Origin: Hibiscus mutabilis
Lineage: Eukaryota > Streptophyta > Magnoliopsida > Malvales > Malvaceae
Assembly: GCA_019671005.1 (NCBI GenBank)
Contig: CM033732.1
Coordinates: forward strand, 44,195,392 to 44,259,391
Length of the DNA: 64,000 nt
Direction of reading: 5' to 3'
Shown here: positions 35,701-47,854 of the stretch, one piece after another
Layout of the letters: each line of letters starts with the position of its first letter
Numbering within the stretch: the first letter of the stretch is position 1
Program-made: the position numbers and the translations under genes
Notes under the pieces: model-generated
What the model saw: the letters and a program-made list of their open reading frames with translations, nothing else
What the model was told of the DNA's origin: nothing
The model's database searches: none

Positions 35701-35916
35701 CGCCACCGCAGATGCAGTAGCGCCAACGGCAACGGCAGCGGGAGAAGATCCATGGGCCCGGTTGCCATCTTTGACAAGCTTCCTCCACGAAACATACGTT
35801 GTCTCTCCAGGTCGGAGCTCGACCGTGAAAACCTGGCGGTCACAAGCCTTCACCACCTTCGGTGCGGCCACTCTCGAGGGCTCACCGCCGCCGCCAACAG
35901 CACAATTATCTTCCAT
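29751..35916 (-). CDS. UBN1: Ubinuclein, subunit of the HIRA histone chaperone complex
   Basis: A nuclear protein that with HIRA and CABIN1 deposits histone H3.3 outside replication. Thirteen exons (minus strand): 35916-35641, 35374-35288, 35205-35113, 34976-34900, 34440-33831, 33286-33187, 33098-32989, 32857-32774, 32089-31958, 31534-31400, 31301-31254, 30694-30593, 30224-29751. Phases close to 2328 nt, 775 residues, close to Arabidopsis UBN1. Residues about 10-60 hold the LRPGETTYVSW block. The Hpc2-related domain is about 105-180, with EDSFIDDAEL and DGFFVNRGKLERI. A basic PKKRRRK stretch follows. The conserved middle region (about 382-620) includes RRLPREIKLKLAKVARLA and the GHLIQLRTLKRNL/MKKEVTEMIK helices. 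The C-terminus is disordered. The start is the ATG at 35916. Intron 9 uses a GC donor. UBN1 versus UBN2 cannot be told from the sequence alone. Confidence 0.93.
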
Positions 35917-36156
35917 CAAGGATTCCGGGTAGGGTAAAGCCCAGCGGGTTGATTTATTTTGGGAGCAGAGACGCTGGCCTAGTTTAAGATTGATTGCATT
36001 GCATTCGAATTCGAATTCGAAATTTTAATCTCAATTCTCTGTTGAGTAGTAAAATCTAAAACAGTAATTTTACCCGCTCCCTCCTAAAAGAAGAGACGCC
36101 AGTACCTGTACATCAAATTCAAACAGGGAATTCAATTGGGAGATTAGTTTTTTTTT
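35917..36156. other. Ubinuclein 5' flank
   Basis: A short GC-richer stretch next to the gene, then AT-rich DNA up to the TIR element. No clear TATA box is seen on the minus strand. Confidence 0.4.
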
Positions 36157-36988
36157 TTTTTTTAAGATTAACAAGCCCTTAAACTTTTGTAAAAAAATAA
36201 TTAAGTCTTTAAATTTTTTTACACTCAATTTAGCCTTTAAACTAAAGAAAAAAATTAATTTGGCTTTTTGGCCAATGTTAACCGTTAAATTTAACGAATT
36301 TTTTTTAAATCTTCTTGGCATATGTCGCAACAGGATAATGTCATTTGACATTTCTAAAAAAATTTAAAATTTAATTTTTAAAAAAATATAAAAATTCAAA
36401 AAAATCTAAAAATTTAATATATAAAAATCTGAAAAAATCTAAATATATATATATTTTTTTGTTTCAATTTTTTATATATTTTTTCAATTTATTTTTTTAT
36501 AATTGTATAATAATATTTAATTTTTTAAAATATTGTAATCTTTTGAAAATTTATTATTTATTATTTTTAAATAAATTTTGGAATTAAAAATATTTTTATA
36601 TTTTTAAAATAATTTTCCAAATTTTTTTAGATTTTTTTTGGATTTTTATATATTTTTTAAAAATTGAAGTTTAAAAATTCCTAGAAATGACAAGTGACAT
36701 TATCCTGTTGCGACACATGCCAAGAATATTAAAAAGCCGTTAATTTAACGGTTAAAGAGTCAAATTGATTTTTTTTTGAGTTTGATGGCTTAATTGGGTG
36801 CAAAAAAAGTTTAGGGGCTTAATTGATTTTTTTGCAAAAGTTTAAGGGCTTATTTAATGGTCAACATTGGTCAAAGGGCCAAATTGATTTTTTTTCTTGA
36901 GTTTGAGGGCTTAATTGGGTGCAAAAAAAGTTTAGGGGCTTAATTGATTTTTTTGCAAAAGTTCTAAGGCTTATTAAACCCTTAAGCC
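36157..36988. mobile_element. MITE with long TIRs in the ubinuclein-PAP8 spacer
   Basis: The left arm (AACAAGCCCTTAAACTTTTG...) pairs with the right arm (...CAAAAGTTCTAAGGCTTATT) over about 200 bp, including GGATAATGTCA near both inner ends. The right arm carries its outer ~110 bp twice (about 36749-36860 and 36861-36975). The centre is almost pure A and T. Ends lie in T-runs, so the target duplication cannot be judged. Non-coding, probably Mutator-like. Confidence 0.65.
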
Positions 36989-37104
36989 TTTTTTTGTACA
37001 ACTTTCCATGTTGTGTAGTAAATTAGGTTTTATATCAACCACCATTGGTCGAGTTAGATAAAATATTAGATCAGTTTAAAAATTAGAATTTTGATATTAT
37101 GAAG

Positions 37105-37432
37105 TGGTGAAATTTTTTTGTTTCCACAAGCACCTCAATTTTAGGATTTTATGGTTTAGGATTAGGGTTTAGAGTTTAGTGATTTTAGTGTATGAGTTTA
37201 TAATTTAGGGTTTATAATTAGAATTTAAGGTTTAGGGTTTATGTTTTAGGGGTAATATGGTCAGTGATTTAAATTTTAACCTATAAACACTAAATTTCAA
37301 CCCTAAACTCAAAATTATATCAACAACCCCTAAATTCAAGATTACTACACTTAAACCCCTAAACCCTAAATTAAGGCACTTGTGTAAACAAAGTTTCCAC
37401 AAGCGCTTGTGCATGAAATAATTACCCAATAT
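37105..37432. repeat. CCCTAAA-family element copy
   Basis: The left end GTTTCCACAAGCACC and the right end inverted, GTTTACACAAGTGCC, pair. TTTAGGG repeats follow on the left arm and CCCTAAA repeats on the right. This is a well-preserved member of the family. Confidence 0.6.
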
Positions 37433-38093
37433 CTTTTATCCATTTTTAATACACGAGTGTTGTGTAACACAACACCCATCATTTACGAACCCAACAATTA
37501 GTCCCAGTAAAAAGATGATAATTTTTATCTTAGAAGACCTGGATTCAACCGATTTATCTGTAAGATGTGTGCATTGTCAAATGATTAAAAATATGTATGA
37601 ATATATATTACTTATAATCACGTTTAGACTATTAAAAAAATCTCAACTTTTACCTCAGATGTACCAAACGAGTCCTTAATATTGATAAAATAAAGGTATC
37701 AATTCTTTGAAACATATTTTAAGTCACTTAAATGTTCCAAAACATGTTGTTTCCGCCAATAACCTTATAAAAACATTTGAGGGTTTTTCAAGACTTGAAA
37801 AGTGTTTTTACAATTTTTCATTTAAATTAATTAAACACGTCAAAATTAAATATGTAAAGTTAACTAATTGAGTGATCATTTTGTAATATATAGACAATGT
37901 TAGCGATTATAACATAATTTTTAAAACTTCACTGACCAAAATAAAAATCAATTCAAACTTTAGTCCCATGATTTAGTTTGCCCAAAATAAAAAAGGAAAA
38001 CAAAAAAAAAAAAGTTTTTAAGATATGTCTTGTCCAAAAATCTAATCCAAATTCCAAACTCGGAACTCTCTTCTCCACCGCTCTCCCGCCACG
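37433..38093. other. PAP8 upstream region
   Basis: AT-rich, no gene seen. A second half-copy of the CCCTAAA element end (CACAAGCGCTTGTGCATG) lies at 37402-37420. No sure TATA box was found. Confidence 0.4.
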
Positions 38094-41000
38094 ATGGCCG
38101 CCACTAGCGCCACCCTATTCTTTTCCCCGACATTGGTCACCGCAAAACACTCCTCCTCCCTCCGCTACCTTCACCTCAACCACTCCCTCCTTCCCTTCCC
38201 TTCTGTCAAACCCAAATCCTTCCACTCCCCCTTAACTCCTACTCTTAAACCCTCCTTCCTTGTCCGGGTCGACGACGGCGACGCCGATGCCAGAGGACCC
38301 GATGACTATGACATGGACGAAGAAGAAGTGGAAGAACTCGACAACAAGAAAGACTTCGACGTCGAGTACGACCCTTTGGCCGCTACCTCTGCTGTTGCCG
38401 CATCTTCTGCTACGGTTGACGTCGACATTGAAATTACTGAAAGCAAGAGCTTTGTGTCGACTCAAGGGTGGGACTCGGATATGGTGGTGGATTATAGGAT
38501 AAACGAGGAGGAGTTCCATAAGATTAGCTTGATGGATTGTGATTTTTTTATTCGGAAACCACCTGACCCGGATAATGATGTTTATGATTTCAGGGAGGTT
38601 AGTCATTTTGTGTTACTTTTAATAACTTTTTGGATATGGATTTTGCTTAAAGTTTGTGTTGAATTATTATTTCTGGAGTTTTTTTTGACGTATTTTCACT
38701 GGTTTTCATCTCCCCAATGTATTTTTTTGTTAGCCTTTATGAAAAAACATGACAGTACGAGTTTATAATAGAACAGAGCAGAAATACTCATAATTGGAAT
38801 AGCTGTTTTCTGCAAGGCTTCCCACATTTAGGTAGTCCATAAGAAATCTTCATTTACCAGAGGGACTGTGTGTGAAAAATTGCATAATTGGAATAGCTAT
38901 TTTCTGCAAGGCTTCCCACATGGGACAGAAATAGATTTTCAATAGAAAATACATAAAAAAATTCTAAATCATATACGAATTTCAAATTTCAAGCGGGGAG
39001 ACTGCCCCCTCGGGCCATCCCTGCCCATAGGTGAAGTATTTTTCTTTGTCCCATTGTTGTGTGTGTGTGTGTGCTCTCATTTGCTTTGAATTTGTCAGAA
39101 TTGCTCTCATCCATTTGCTCGTAACTACAAATCAGTCTGTATCCTCTCCTCTCTGTGTATAAACCCTTCTTTTCATAGTGCTGTACTCTCACATCTGTAA
39201 AACAAATTTACTTAGTGGGATTGCACAAATAGTCTCAGTTTCATGTGCTGTGTGATATTCTCGCAATTTCGTGCTCACTATTCACCTGTAGTCTATCAAT
39301 TGATTGATGTGAAGATCGTGTGCGGTCGTTCTTGTCATAGTTTCCCTCATCCCTTTGCTAGTTAGTTTCCATAAATCAGTCTATATCTGCTCCTCAGTTT
39401 AAACTCTTATTTTCTTAAGTGCTTCGCTCTTGCATCTGGCAAACCAAGTTTACTTAGTTGGATTGAACAAATGATCTCAGCTTCATGTGTTGTTAAATTC
39501 TTCCTGATATTCCCCCAACCCACTAGCTCCTGTATTCTATTGGTTGATCGACTTGAGGGTCTTCCTCTATTCTACTTTCAGTGTTTGATCTGATTTTTAT
39601 TTCTATTTTTTGTATGTTTTTTCTAGATGTATGTCACTCCACCAGATACGGATGTGTATTCTATTCCCAAAGTTTTGGCTCCGATGCCTCAAAAGGTAGT
39701 GTGTAATTGTTTTTCTTTTTCCTTGTAAGGCATAAAATTTATAATTCATCATATAAAGTTTGTGCATCTATAATGTTATAGATTTGAATCATGTATTAGA
39801 CTCGCTGTCTAATTATATTATGTTCGTCAATTGACCTTTTTGGCAGTGGCTAGTCAATACTGACATCCTTTGAATTGTTATTTTTATTCGTTTTCAATAA
39901 TGGCCCAACTCTGTTCATGTCAAACTTGCAGTACATCCGCTGTGCAATGAGTGATTATGGCTGCTACAACGTTACAGAACCGCCCATCGATGCACCTCGA
40001 GACCCTCTTTATAAATCCGAGAGAGAGGTCACGAAGGTACGACATATCTGTTTTGGATTCATGTGTCATCTGTTTAACATGTGAATCCGATTCCCTTCTA
40101 GTTTTCGCTCTGCCCGAATCCAATCCCTTATCCTGCAAACCTGACTCTTCCAAGATTGTTTAAATGCAATTGTCTGGTTGTTACCTCCTTTAGAAATATT
40201 TGTGATATCTATCTTTTCTCTTCTCTAGACACGTGCTTCAATCTAGTCTCTGGTGAATTTATCTCTGCAAATCCTCAACAAGTTTAGCGATTTTATCTAA
40301 AGAGAGCTAAAGTCCCAATTATTTCCCAATTTCTTTTGTATTTGTCAATTGGAGCCTATCTTGTTGTTTGAACTCTGGTGAATAACTGAAGTAACATGCT
40401 CTTTATAGCTCTCTACAAGTAGTTAGATTTATTGAGAAATAAAAAGAAGAAAACTTTGTATAATTCGAGATGCTGGAAGAACCGTTAAAAGGGAGAAATA
40501 GGTGCAAGCTTATACTGTTATGCAATCTACAAATGCCAATGGTCTTGATTTTAACCTTGTTCTGATTGCAAAACAAGGATATGAGTGTACTCAATAAATT
40601 TCGGAATTCAGAACAAATTAAAACCTTCCTCCATTTGCTATGTAGAAATGTGTTTGGTTTTTCTATCAGAGGTTAAGGATCATCAGTTATCATTGAGCAG
40701 TATTATGAGCTTGCTGCTTTCTTATTGCAGGTGTTTTTGACAAAACATTACAGGAATCGGAGGTTGGGTGACCCGGAGTTTGTGCTAGACTTTGAGGAGA
40801 TATATATGATTGATTCCAAGACCAAGTCAATTACCAGAGCAAAAGTTCTGGTAAGGAACTTTATAGTTAAATCTACATCGAATAGTCTTCTGTTACAAAC
40901 AAGTTCACAGGGTGACTTGTCCATTCTCTTTTCGGTATCCTTGAGCTTGCTCTGAAACTTATTTCAAGGCAACTTGAAGCATCCATTGCTTTGTGTGCTT

Positions 41001-41446
41001 CTTCACGGTAATAAATTAAAGTTCAGTTAATCAGTCTCCGGGAATCCGCCTTGCCCTGTGTATTGTTGATGCATTAAAGTTAACTATCCCAGCCTTATTG
41101 GTTGTTTGCTACTCATTCTGTGATTTACCATGTTTTAAGTTATCGATCCTTTCTGTAGGTCACAGTTCTAGGAGGAAAAAACCGGGATAGAAAGGGCGAT
41201 CTACTTGTTATACGTGATAATGGAAACTCCTTCAAAATAATTCATGCGGTGACTCTCCCTGCTCTGAATCACCTTCTATCATATTCCGAGTTTTGCATTA
41301 CCTAATTACTTTTATTTTTGAGCTTTCAGAGTGAAAGAGATGATCCTACTACCGTAATCGAAAGGGAAGAATGGGATAAAACCAGACAAGACATGGAAAG
41401 ACATCTCAGAAAGCTACGAGATTTCAACATTTCAAATTGGTTCTAG
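38094..41446 (+). CDS. PTAC6: PAP8/pTAC6, subunit of the plastid-encoded RNA polymerase
   Basis: A nuclear-encoded protein that joins the plastid RNA polymerase (PEP) as an essential associated protein. Loss in Arabidopsis stops chloroplast development. Exons are 38094-38597, 39627-39695, 39932-40036, 40731-40850, 41159-41248 and 41330-41446, all GT-AG and in phase 0, giving 334 residues (Arabidopsis PAP8 is about 328). Residues 1 to about 50 are rich in Ser, Thr and Leu with few acids, as in a chloroplast transit peptide. A very acidic, variable part follows to about 120. From about 140 on the protein is conserved, with FRKPPDPDND-like, YVTPPDTDVYSIPKVLAPMPQKYI, YIRCAMSDYGCYNVTEPPIDAPRDPLY, VFLTKHYRNRRLGDPEF and the end KLRDFNISNWF. 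No catalytic domain is known. The start ATG begins the transit peptide. Confidence 0.93.
38789..38921 (+). repeat. 39-bp direct repeat in PAP8 intron 1
   Basis: The two copies, at 38789-38827 and 38883-38921, differ at one base. Both begin CATAATTGGAATAGCT. Confidence 0.9.
39102..39565 (+). repeat. ~240-bp diverged tandem duplication in PAP8 intron 1
   Basis: Segment 39102-39330 resembles 39344-39565. Shared words include CTCATCC-TTTGCT, AAATCAGTCT, TTTACTTAGT-GGATTG and CTCAG-TTCATGTG. It nearly doubles the intron. Confidence 0.7.
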
Positions 41447-43269
41447 TCCAATGGCGTAATCGAGGTTTTATGATGAAGATAATCATTCAACAAGACCAGA
41501 TTGTCTGGTTTTATCAGCATGGCAAGAAAACGAAAGGGTGGACTTGCAAAATCAAAACATGAGAATTAAGATTATAAGAAACCTTACTTTCTTCGGCAAT
41601 GGTTCCCTGCTGAAGCTGAAAATCTTTGATGTTCTTGGCATTGTTCAGTCAGCCTGTTCACTTAGGGGTAGGATTATCCCATTAGGGTTTTTGTATTTGA
41701 CCACATGGATGTTGCAATCAATATATTTGTGCTCGTAACTTGCTCGGATTCAGTTTGACTTTGATAATTTTTCAGTCAACCTCAACTAGTTTAGTTCATT
41801 GGATTGGTGTCGTTGGTCAATTGAACATTAATTAAATTGAGAAAATCATTAAAGATAACTATTATTACAATTGAGAAATCATTAAAGGTGATAAATATTA
41901 TTACAATGATATAATTTTTTTAACAATTCTTACATAGAGGGGTAGGGGAAATTTGGTCCTACTGGGTCTAGAACTTATAACAAAGAAGAAAAAGAGGTGT
42001 CAACTGAAAATTTTTAACCACTTGCTTTAAAGATTATTAAAAAAATTATATAGACAATGATATATTTATCTTTTCATGTATTAAAAAATGAGATAAATAT
42101 TTTACAGGCTTCATTGGGTGTTTAGGGTATTCAGAGATTAAATTTAAAAAATAGGGCACATTCAGAAATATTTAGGAATCTACAGCAAAATGAACAGTGG
42201 GTACTCGGATGTCACATGCAGGTGGCGTCTTCCCTCTAAAAAATATTAAAAGCACTCCAAAACTGCCATGCACTTACGTTATAAAAATATTTAAAAAAAC
42301 AAGATGCCACATACAAATGGCGTCTTCCACCTCTAATATTCATTTTACCGCAGTTTTCAAAATAAAATTTAAAAATTTCCATTTCCTTAAATATAATTTC
42401 AAGGAATAATATTCCTTAATTTCCCCATTTTACCACCCCATTCAGAATCTTTCGTTAAATAGATTTTTATAAAGGTAATTGTCATATAAAATACTTTTTT
42501 TACCCACACTGAGCATGTAGCAAAATCTAATATATTTAATACAAATAGAATCATCATTTCAATTTTGACATATAAAAAGTAACTTAATTATAAATAAAAA
42601 TATAATACGAAGACGATATGAATATACAAACATGGGTGAAATAAAATGGACCTTAGTATTCCCCCGACTCTCAAAACTTTTTTTATTCCAGTAATAATTT
42701 ATTTTTTTTTGTAAATTTAAATATAAAACAAATTAAACTTTGGCTTCTAATTTTTTTGTTCTAAATACTTGATAAATTTGTTTTTAAAGTTAAACAATTT
42801 AATCTTTTTAATATTTAATATTCCTTTGAGTCCTCGGCTATCATTTTCTATGCGGGCCATCGAAGCTTTCAAAATTTCTCTAACCTAGAGGTAACTTCAT
42901 TTGACTCGTGATTTAAATACGGTCTTCGACATGACTATTATCAAGTCGTTGTTAAATTTTAGTCTACCAGTTAACTTTATTATCGAATATTTGATGTATA
43001 TTATCAACATATCAATACTTATAAATCCTAGACCAGACATCATCAGCCATATATCCATACAGAAAAGATTATAACTTTGGAAACCTACAAATCACTGTTG
43101 CCTTTCTTTTTTTTTTATTTTTTTCCTTTTCTCAGACTGCGATTTTCCCGTCCAAACTATCTAAAATCACTTTCATCTCATTCTTATCATCAACAATAAT
43201 ACATTGAAGTTTATATAAATAATACTTTAAATAAGACAAGATAGTACACAAAATCTATTACTTCGTCAA
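41447..43269. other. PAP8 3' flank and intergenic DNA
   Basis: PAP8 3' UTR, then AT-rich DNA holding SINE copy C (41913-42030). A 24-bp word of the form CACATRCARRTGGCGTCTTCC occurs at about 42212 and again at about 42307, in direct orientation. No gene seen. Confidence 0.45.
41913..42030 (-). mobile_element. tRNA-derived SINE, copy C
   Basis: On the minus strand: AAGTGGTTAAAAATTTTCAG (box A position), AAGTTCTAGACCC (box B position, degenerate) and a tail GAATTGTTAAAAAAAT. Head and tail match copies at 20200 and 26149. Confidence 0.55.
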
Positions 43270-43517
43270 CAGTGGCAGAGTCACATGTAGTTTAGGGGTT
43301 AATTGATCCTACTTAATTTGTTGTGGTATAGGATTTTTAAAGAGTTAAATAGGATTTTCAAGGAGTTAGTGTACCATTTTTATGAAAATATTATAATTAA
43401 ACTCACTTAATTTGTTTGAATATATGGTCAACAATATTTATATTATAGAGTTACGAAAATTCTCGTACCTAAAATCTACTCTGACCTTACTATAAAATAA
43501 TTTTGACTCCGCAACTG
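43270..43517. mobile_element. Possible hAT-like MITE
   Basis: The left end CAGTGGCAGAGTCA and the inverted right end CAGTTGCGGAGTCA match at 11 of 14 and begin CAG, as hAT ends often do. The flanking 8-mers agree only at 5 of 8, so the duplication is weak. An internal pair ATAGGATTTTTAAAGAGTTAA / ATAGGATTTTCAAGGAGTTA is present. Confidence 0.45.
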
Positions 43518-44440
43518 TTCGATGAATCCCATAAGGTTCCCACGCCAGCCTTTAATGTCTTGTCCAAATTTCCATATTCAAGACCCTAATGGCCTAACCC
43601 TACCCTTAAATCTCCTCCTTGGTTTTCTACATTTACCACTTGTACCATCACCCAAGAGAGGTCAATGGAGACCAACGGTTAACCGGGTGAAAGCCACGAC
43701 AAGGAGATTAAACCCATTTTCTTGCAAAAACCCAGAAAACAATGGCTGTCACTTGTCATGTAACCCTGAAACAAACATGCTGTCACGTTGAAAGCTTGCT
43801 TTGCTTTAAACCCTAAATGGAATGTTTTCCTGCTGCCGAAGCTGTTTGATGCTGAAGTTTCTCTTTGTTTATGTGTGCTGTTTCTGGGGAAATATGCATA
43901 CGAAACGCGGGTAGATGCTCGGGATATGAAAGTTTCACTGTTTCCCTTGTTTTTCTCGAACCATTTTTTCTTTTAGCTTTCTGACTAATTAAAAAGATTT
44001 GATTTGTTTATGTACTTTTTCTTGATGGGCTTTGTTTTTCATTTTGAAGGAAAAAAGTCTTCTTTTGCTGAAGAGTGAATGATGTTTTGGATCAATTTTT
44101 CAACAAGAAATTATATCATGAGATTTTTTCACCACATCATCCATAAGATTATTCAATAAAACATATTTATTTTATTAATTTATCTACGTTATTTTTTTAT
44201 CAAGTGAATTTTTACTTGGTAAAAATTATTTTTAAATTTAATTTACAGTAAATATGAGTGAAGATTCACTTGGTAAAAAGATAGAGATGAAAAAATTAAT
44301 AAAATTGTTACATTTTATTGGTTGATCTCATGGTTGACGTGGTGATAATGACCTATGATATGATTTCTCAACACTAGGAAAATAGGTTTTATTTTAAAAT
44401 TAATAGGTATCTAAGAAATATTTAAATTAAAAAATAAAAC
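43518..44440. other. Intergenic DNA, no gene accepted
   Basis: A GC-richer stretch at 43520-43970 has short open frames, but they match nothing I know and have no splice or start context. Confidence 0.4.
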
Positions 44441-44655
44441 TTTTTTTTGGATAAATGATTTGTTATTATTCATCCAAAGAACCTCCTCTATACAAATTAC
44501 AGCAAAAAAACTCAACATCTCAACCTTAAAAAAAGAGAAACAAATAGAAAGAAACAACAATTATAACAAATCCCACTCTGCAGCAAGAGCAGGGGAGGGA
44601 AGAGTAAGCTTAACACAACCCACAAGCTTCAGTCTAACAACATGTTTAACTCATA
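44441..44655 (-). mobile_element. Likely 5'-truncated LINE/SINE 3' end
   Basis: A T-run at 44441-44448 is followed by AATGATTTGTTATTATTCATCC-like sequence and then about 200 bp of C/A-rich DNA ending near ACAACATG. This resembles the minus-strand LINE end at 9793. No coding part is left. Confidence 0.4.
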
Positions 44656-46737
44656 TAACGATTCCATTGATCTGTCTAGGGGCTGCCTTGTAACCCTTAA
44701 ACTCACCTATGCGTTACACCTAATTCTAGGAGGTCATATTAGGGTCAATAGAGCGACCCACACTAAAAATATACATAAAAAATATTTTTCTTTAAATACA
44801 CTAAAAATTGTAAAACAAACTTCTGTTTAAATACCATTTCAAGTAATCATATAAACATACGACAAAAATTCAAAAAATATATTGCAGACTCTGACATAAA
44901 ATAAGACATGACATACATGCCCACTAACTAAACCGGTACCGTACTCTGAAAGCAACACTGAGAGAACTCAAAACACTGATGTCAGCCACTATACTATGAT
45001 ATATAGATTTCTTCTAACCTGCGATGGTAAAAACAACGTAAGCTTGAAAAAGTTTAATAATATAGAGCTACCAAAAGATGATGAAATCAACATGCAGGTA
45101 TAAGACAAAGCATAGAACGGACATAAAGATCATGACATCAACAGATTCTCATTAATGTATAGAATCTCGTATTAAGCCATACTTAGAGGCAACATGGTTG
45201 TTCAATACTTGAACATTCCGAATATTAGCGAGGCATTTTACAATTCAAAAGAATAAAAATGAGAATTATTTTATAGGAATTAGGCTAAGGGGTTTGGTGT
45301 GTCCTAACAAAAGCAGATCAAGAAAAATAGACAGAAAGTTTTAGACAACTGTAGAATTTTGACAGAGACAAAGGATGAGGCAGAAAAATTTTGGTATAAG
45401 CCTAACTACTCTCCAACCGAACTCTAGTATGCAGTTCCCCAGAACTGAATCTATACAGGCGTTAACCCAGACCCAATGGGCGTACGTATCGACCTAAGGG
45501 GTTACCTTAGGTCTCAGACATAATCACCCTAGCTGAAGCGTACGAACCGAATACAGGCAGACCCTAGTCGAAACATAAAAATCGAATACAAACAGACCTT
45601 AGCCGAAGCGTAGGAATCGAATATAGGCAGACCCTAACCAAAGCGTAAGAACCGAATACAGGCAGACTTACCAGCTTGATTAGGGCTGAACCTATAGTCT
45701 TCAGTCAACATCCAGTACCCAGTAAATCAATATCAAACGGTAACAGTCATTTTAGTAATTAGTAACAATATGCTAGGAATTCAAGATACAGACATATGTT
45801 TAATCAGTATAAAAAAATCAAGAACCAAAAGTCATGTTTTTACTTTAGATAACAGGATCACTTGTTATCAGAATAGATATACTAGTTTTCAATCAGGAAA
45901 TTATTCATGTAAACATGAGATGCACTAGATGGTTCAATTTATCACATAGGGGTCATTGCTAATTACAGAAATGAGACACTGAACTATATAGTCCATTCTA
46001 GACTGATTCCAGAATCAAGAACCATATTTGAAGGAATTCGATAACTATCAACTTCATCCAAATATTCAGGAATTATACTTCAAGATCATTCAATATTTTC
46101 GGTATATCATGACTATGCAGGAATTCAGATATATCATGACAGATTTTGGGAATTCGGGTAGTGTTTTGATTACACTAAGAACAAAACCCACATGTTAATC
46201 ATTGTTGTATTTCGGTTAACCATGAACACCCCTACTATACAACACCTTCTTTCCTAGTCTTGCCTAAGTTAACGAACCCCATTGGTGTATTCGTGTTGGT
46301 TTGTGTATGTCATAATCATGTTTGAAGTTTTATATATCTATAAAAATTATTGTTTTTGAGTGGCTGACATTTCATAAATTTTCCTTGTTTACAGGTTCAA
46401 TGATGGAGGGATAGCTTACAAATAAAGGTCAATGGGTTGATTGAAACCAAATTGAAATTTAGTGATTTAATTGACAAATTTGTACTTAGTGGTTAAAATA
46501 AAATTAACTCAATAGTTCAGTGGTTCTTAGGATAGTTTTACCCTTGATTTCTTTTACCAACTCTTTCTATTTAGATTTGATGGTTGAGATATCAGATACG
46601 GCTTAATAACATAGACTTCACATGTTTAGTTCCATCACTTAGCCCTAGACAAGACAATCATCTTTTTATTAGATTTCAATGGCTTAATAACATGACACGG
46701 GTCCTTCATATCATTCACCTAAATATATCTCTTGCAT
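44656..46737. other. Intergenic DNA, probable LTR-element debris
   Basis: Non-coding and less AT-rich than its surroundings, with the tandem 35-bp array at 45526. The repetitive, polished look suggests part of an old LTR retrotransposon, but I see no LTR pair, PBS or protein. Confidence 0.35.
45526..45665 (+). repeat. Four tandem 35-bp units
   Basis: Units at 45526, 45561, 45596 and 45631, each exactly 35 bp with no gaps. Consensus starts ACCCTAGCCGAAGCGTA and ends CGAATACAGGCAG. Divergence is highest in unit 2. Confidence 0.95.
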
Positions 46738-46746
46738 TTTTATTTT

Positions 46747-47389
46747 GGAAAATTCTACTACGCTCGACGAGCATCACTGAACACCACTAACGATAAACAC
46801 CGTTGAACACTATTAAATTAATTAATAAAGACTAAAAATCTTAAGGACTAAACATATAATTATAAATTATTTAAACATATAATTAAAAATTATTTAAAAT
46901 AAAATATTAATTAAGTTATTTTCCATACATATAACTTTTGTTAATCTTTTTTAAAATAAATGAATCAAATACCAACCACTAAACCCTAAACACAAAACCC
47001 TAAATCCTAAACAATAAACCATAAACACTAAACCCTAGTTCATAAACTCTAAAAACTAAACCTTAAAGCTAATATTTGAATTTAGAGTTTAGGGTTTTAG
47101 GTTTTGAGGTTTAGGTTTATGGTTTTAGGTTTAGGGTTTAGAGTTTAGTATTTAGGGTTTTATTTTTAAAATTGACTAAAGTTAGTATTTGATCAAATTA
47201 TTTTTAAAAAAAGATTAAAAAATTATATATATAGAAAATAATTTAATTAATATTTTATTTTAAATAATTTATAATTATATGTTGAGTACTTTAGATATTT
47301 AATATTTATTAATTAATTTAATAATATTTAACGGTATTCATCATTAGTGGTGTTCAGTAGTTCTCGTCGAGCGTTGTAAATTCATCCTT
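46747..47389. mobile_element. Mutator-like MITE, GGA-family copy B
   Basis: A 643-bp element. The ends are GGAAAATTCTACTACGCTCG and, inverted, GGATGAATTTACAACGCTCG. Flanks TTTTATTTT (46738-46746) and TTTTATTTA (47390-47398) agree at 8 of 9. The arms share ACTGAACACCACTAA and CACCGTTGAA words with copy A at 23382. The centre holds CCCTAAA repeats facing TTTAGGG repeats. Confidence 0.8.
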
Positions 47390-47854
47390 TTATTTATTTT
47401 ATTTTTAACGTATAAAACACATCAAAAAGCTAAAAGCCGCCGCCCATCAATCTCTCAACTCCCAAGTCTTGTCCAATTTTCCTTTAAGAAAAAACCTAAC
47501 CCTAAAAACCTCTCCTCCAATTAATACTATTCCCCTATCAGAGGTACAAAAATTCTATTTCATTTTTCTATTCTTTTGTGTTATAATATTAAAAAATAAA
47601 ATTTAAATCATAACTTTAAATTTCAAATTTTAAACATAAATCCTAAAAATATACATTACCCATAATACCCTAACATTAAGCCTAAACCATAAACCCTAAA
47701 CTTAATTTTTTTAGCGTTGAAACATAGAAAAAAAGCACCAAAAAGAGGCATCCGATTTCTATCCCTATCAAAGCTTTAAACAAACTATTTTATAGTTTAC
47801 ACTGATTCAAATTATATTTAATTGTTTAAAACTTATTTATTGGTTATTATTACA

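Noticed and set aside
35632..35937. Plus-strand frame over ubinuclein exon 1
   Set aside because: It is a mirror of the GC-rich Ala/Pro-coding exon on the other strand.
43522..43976. Two short plus-strand frames
   Set aside because: No known domain, no shared codon bias with neighbours, and no splice partners. Too weak to call a gene.
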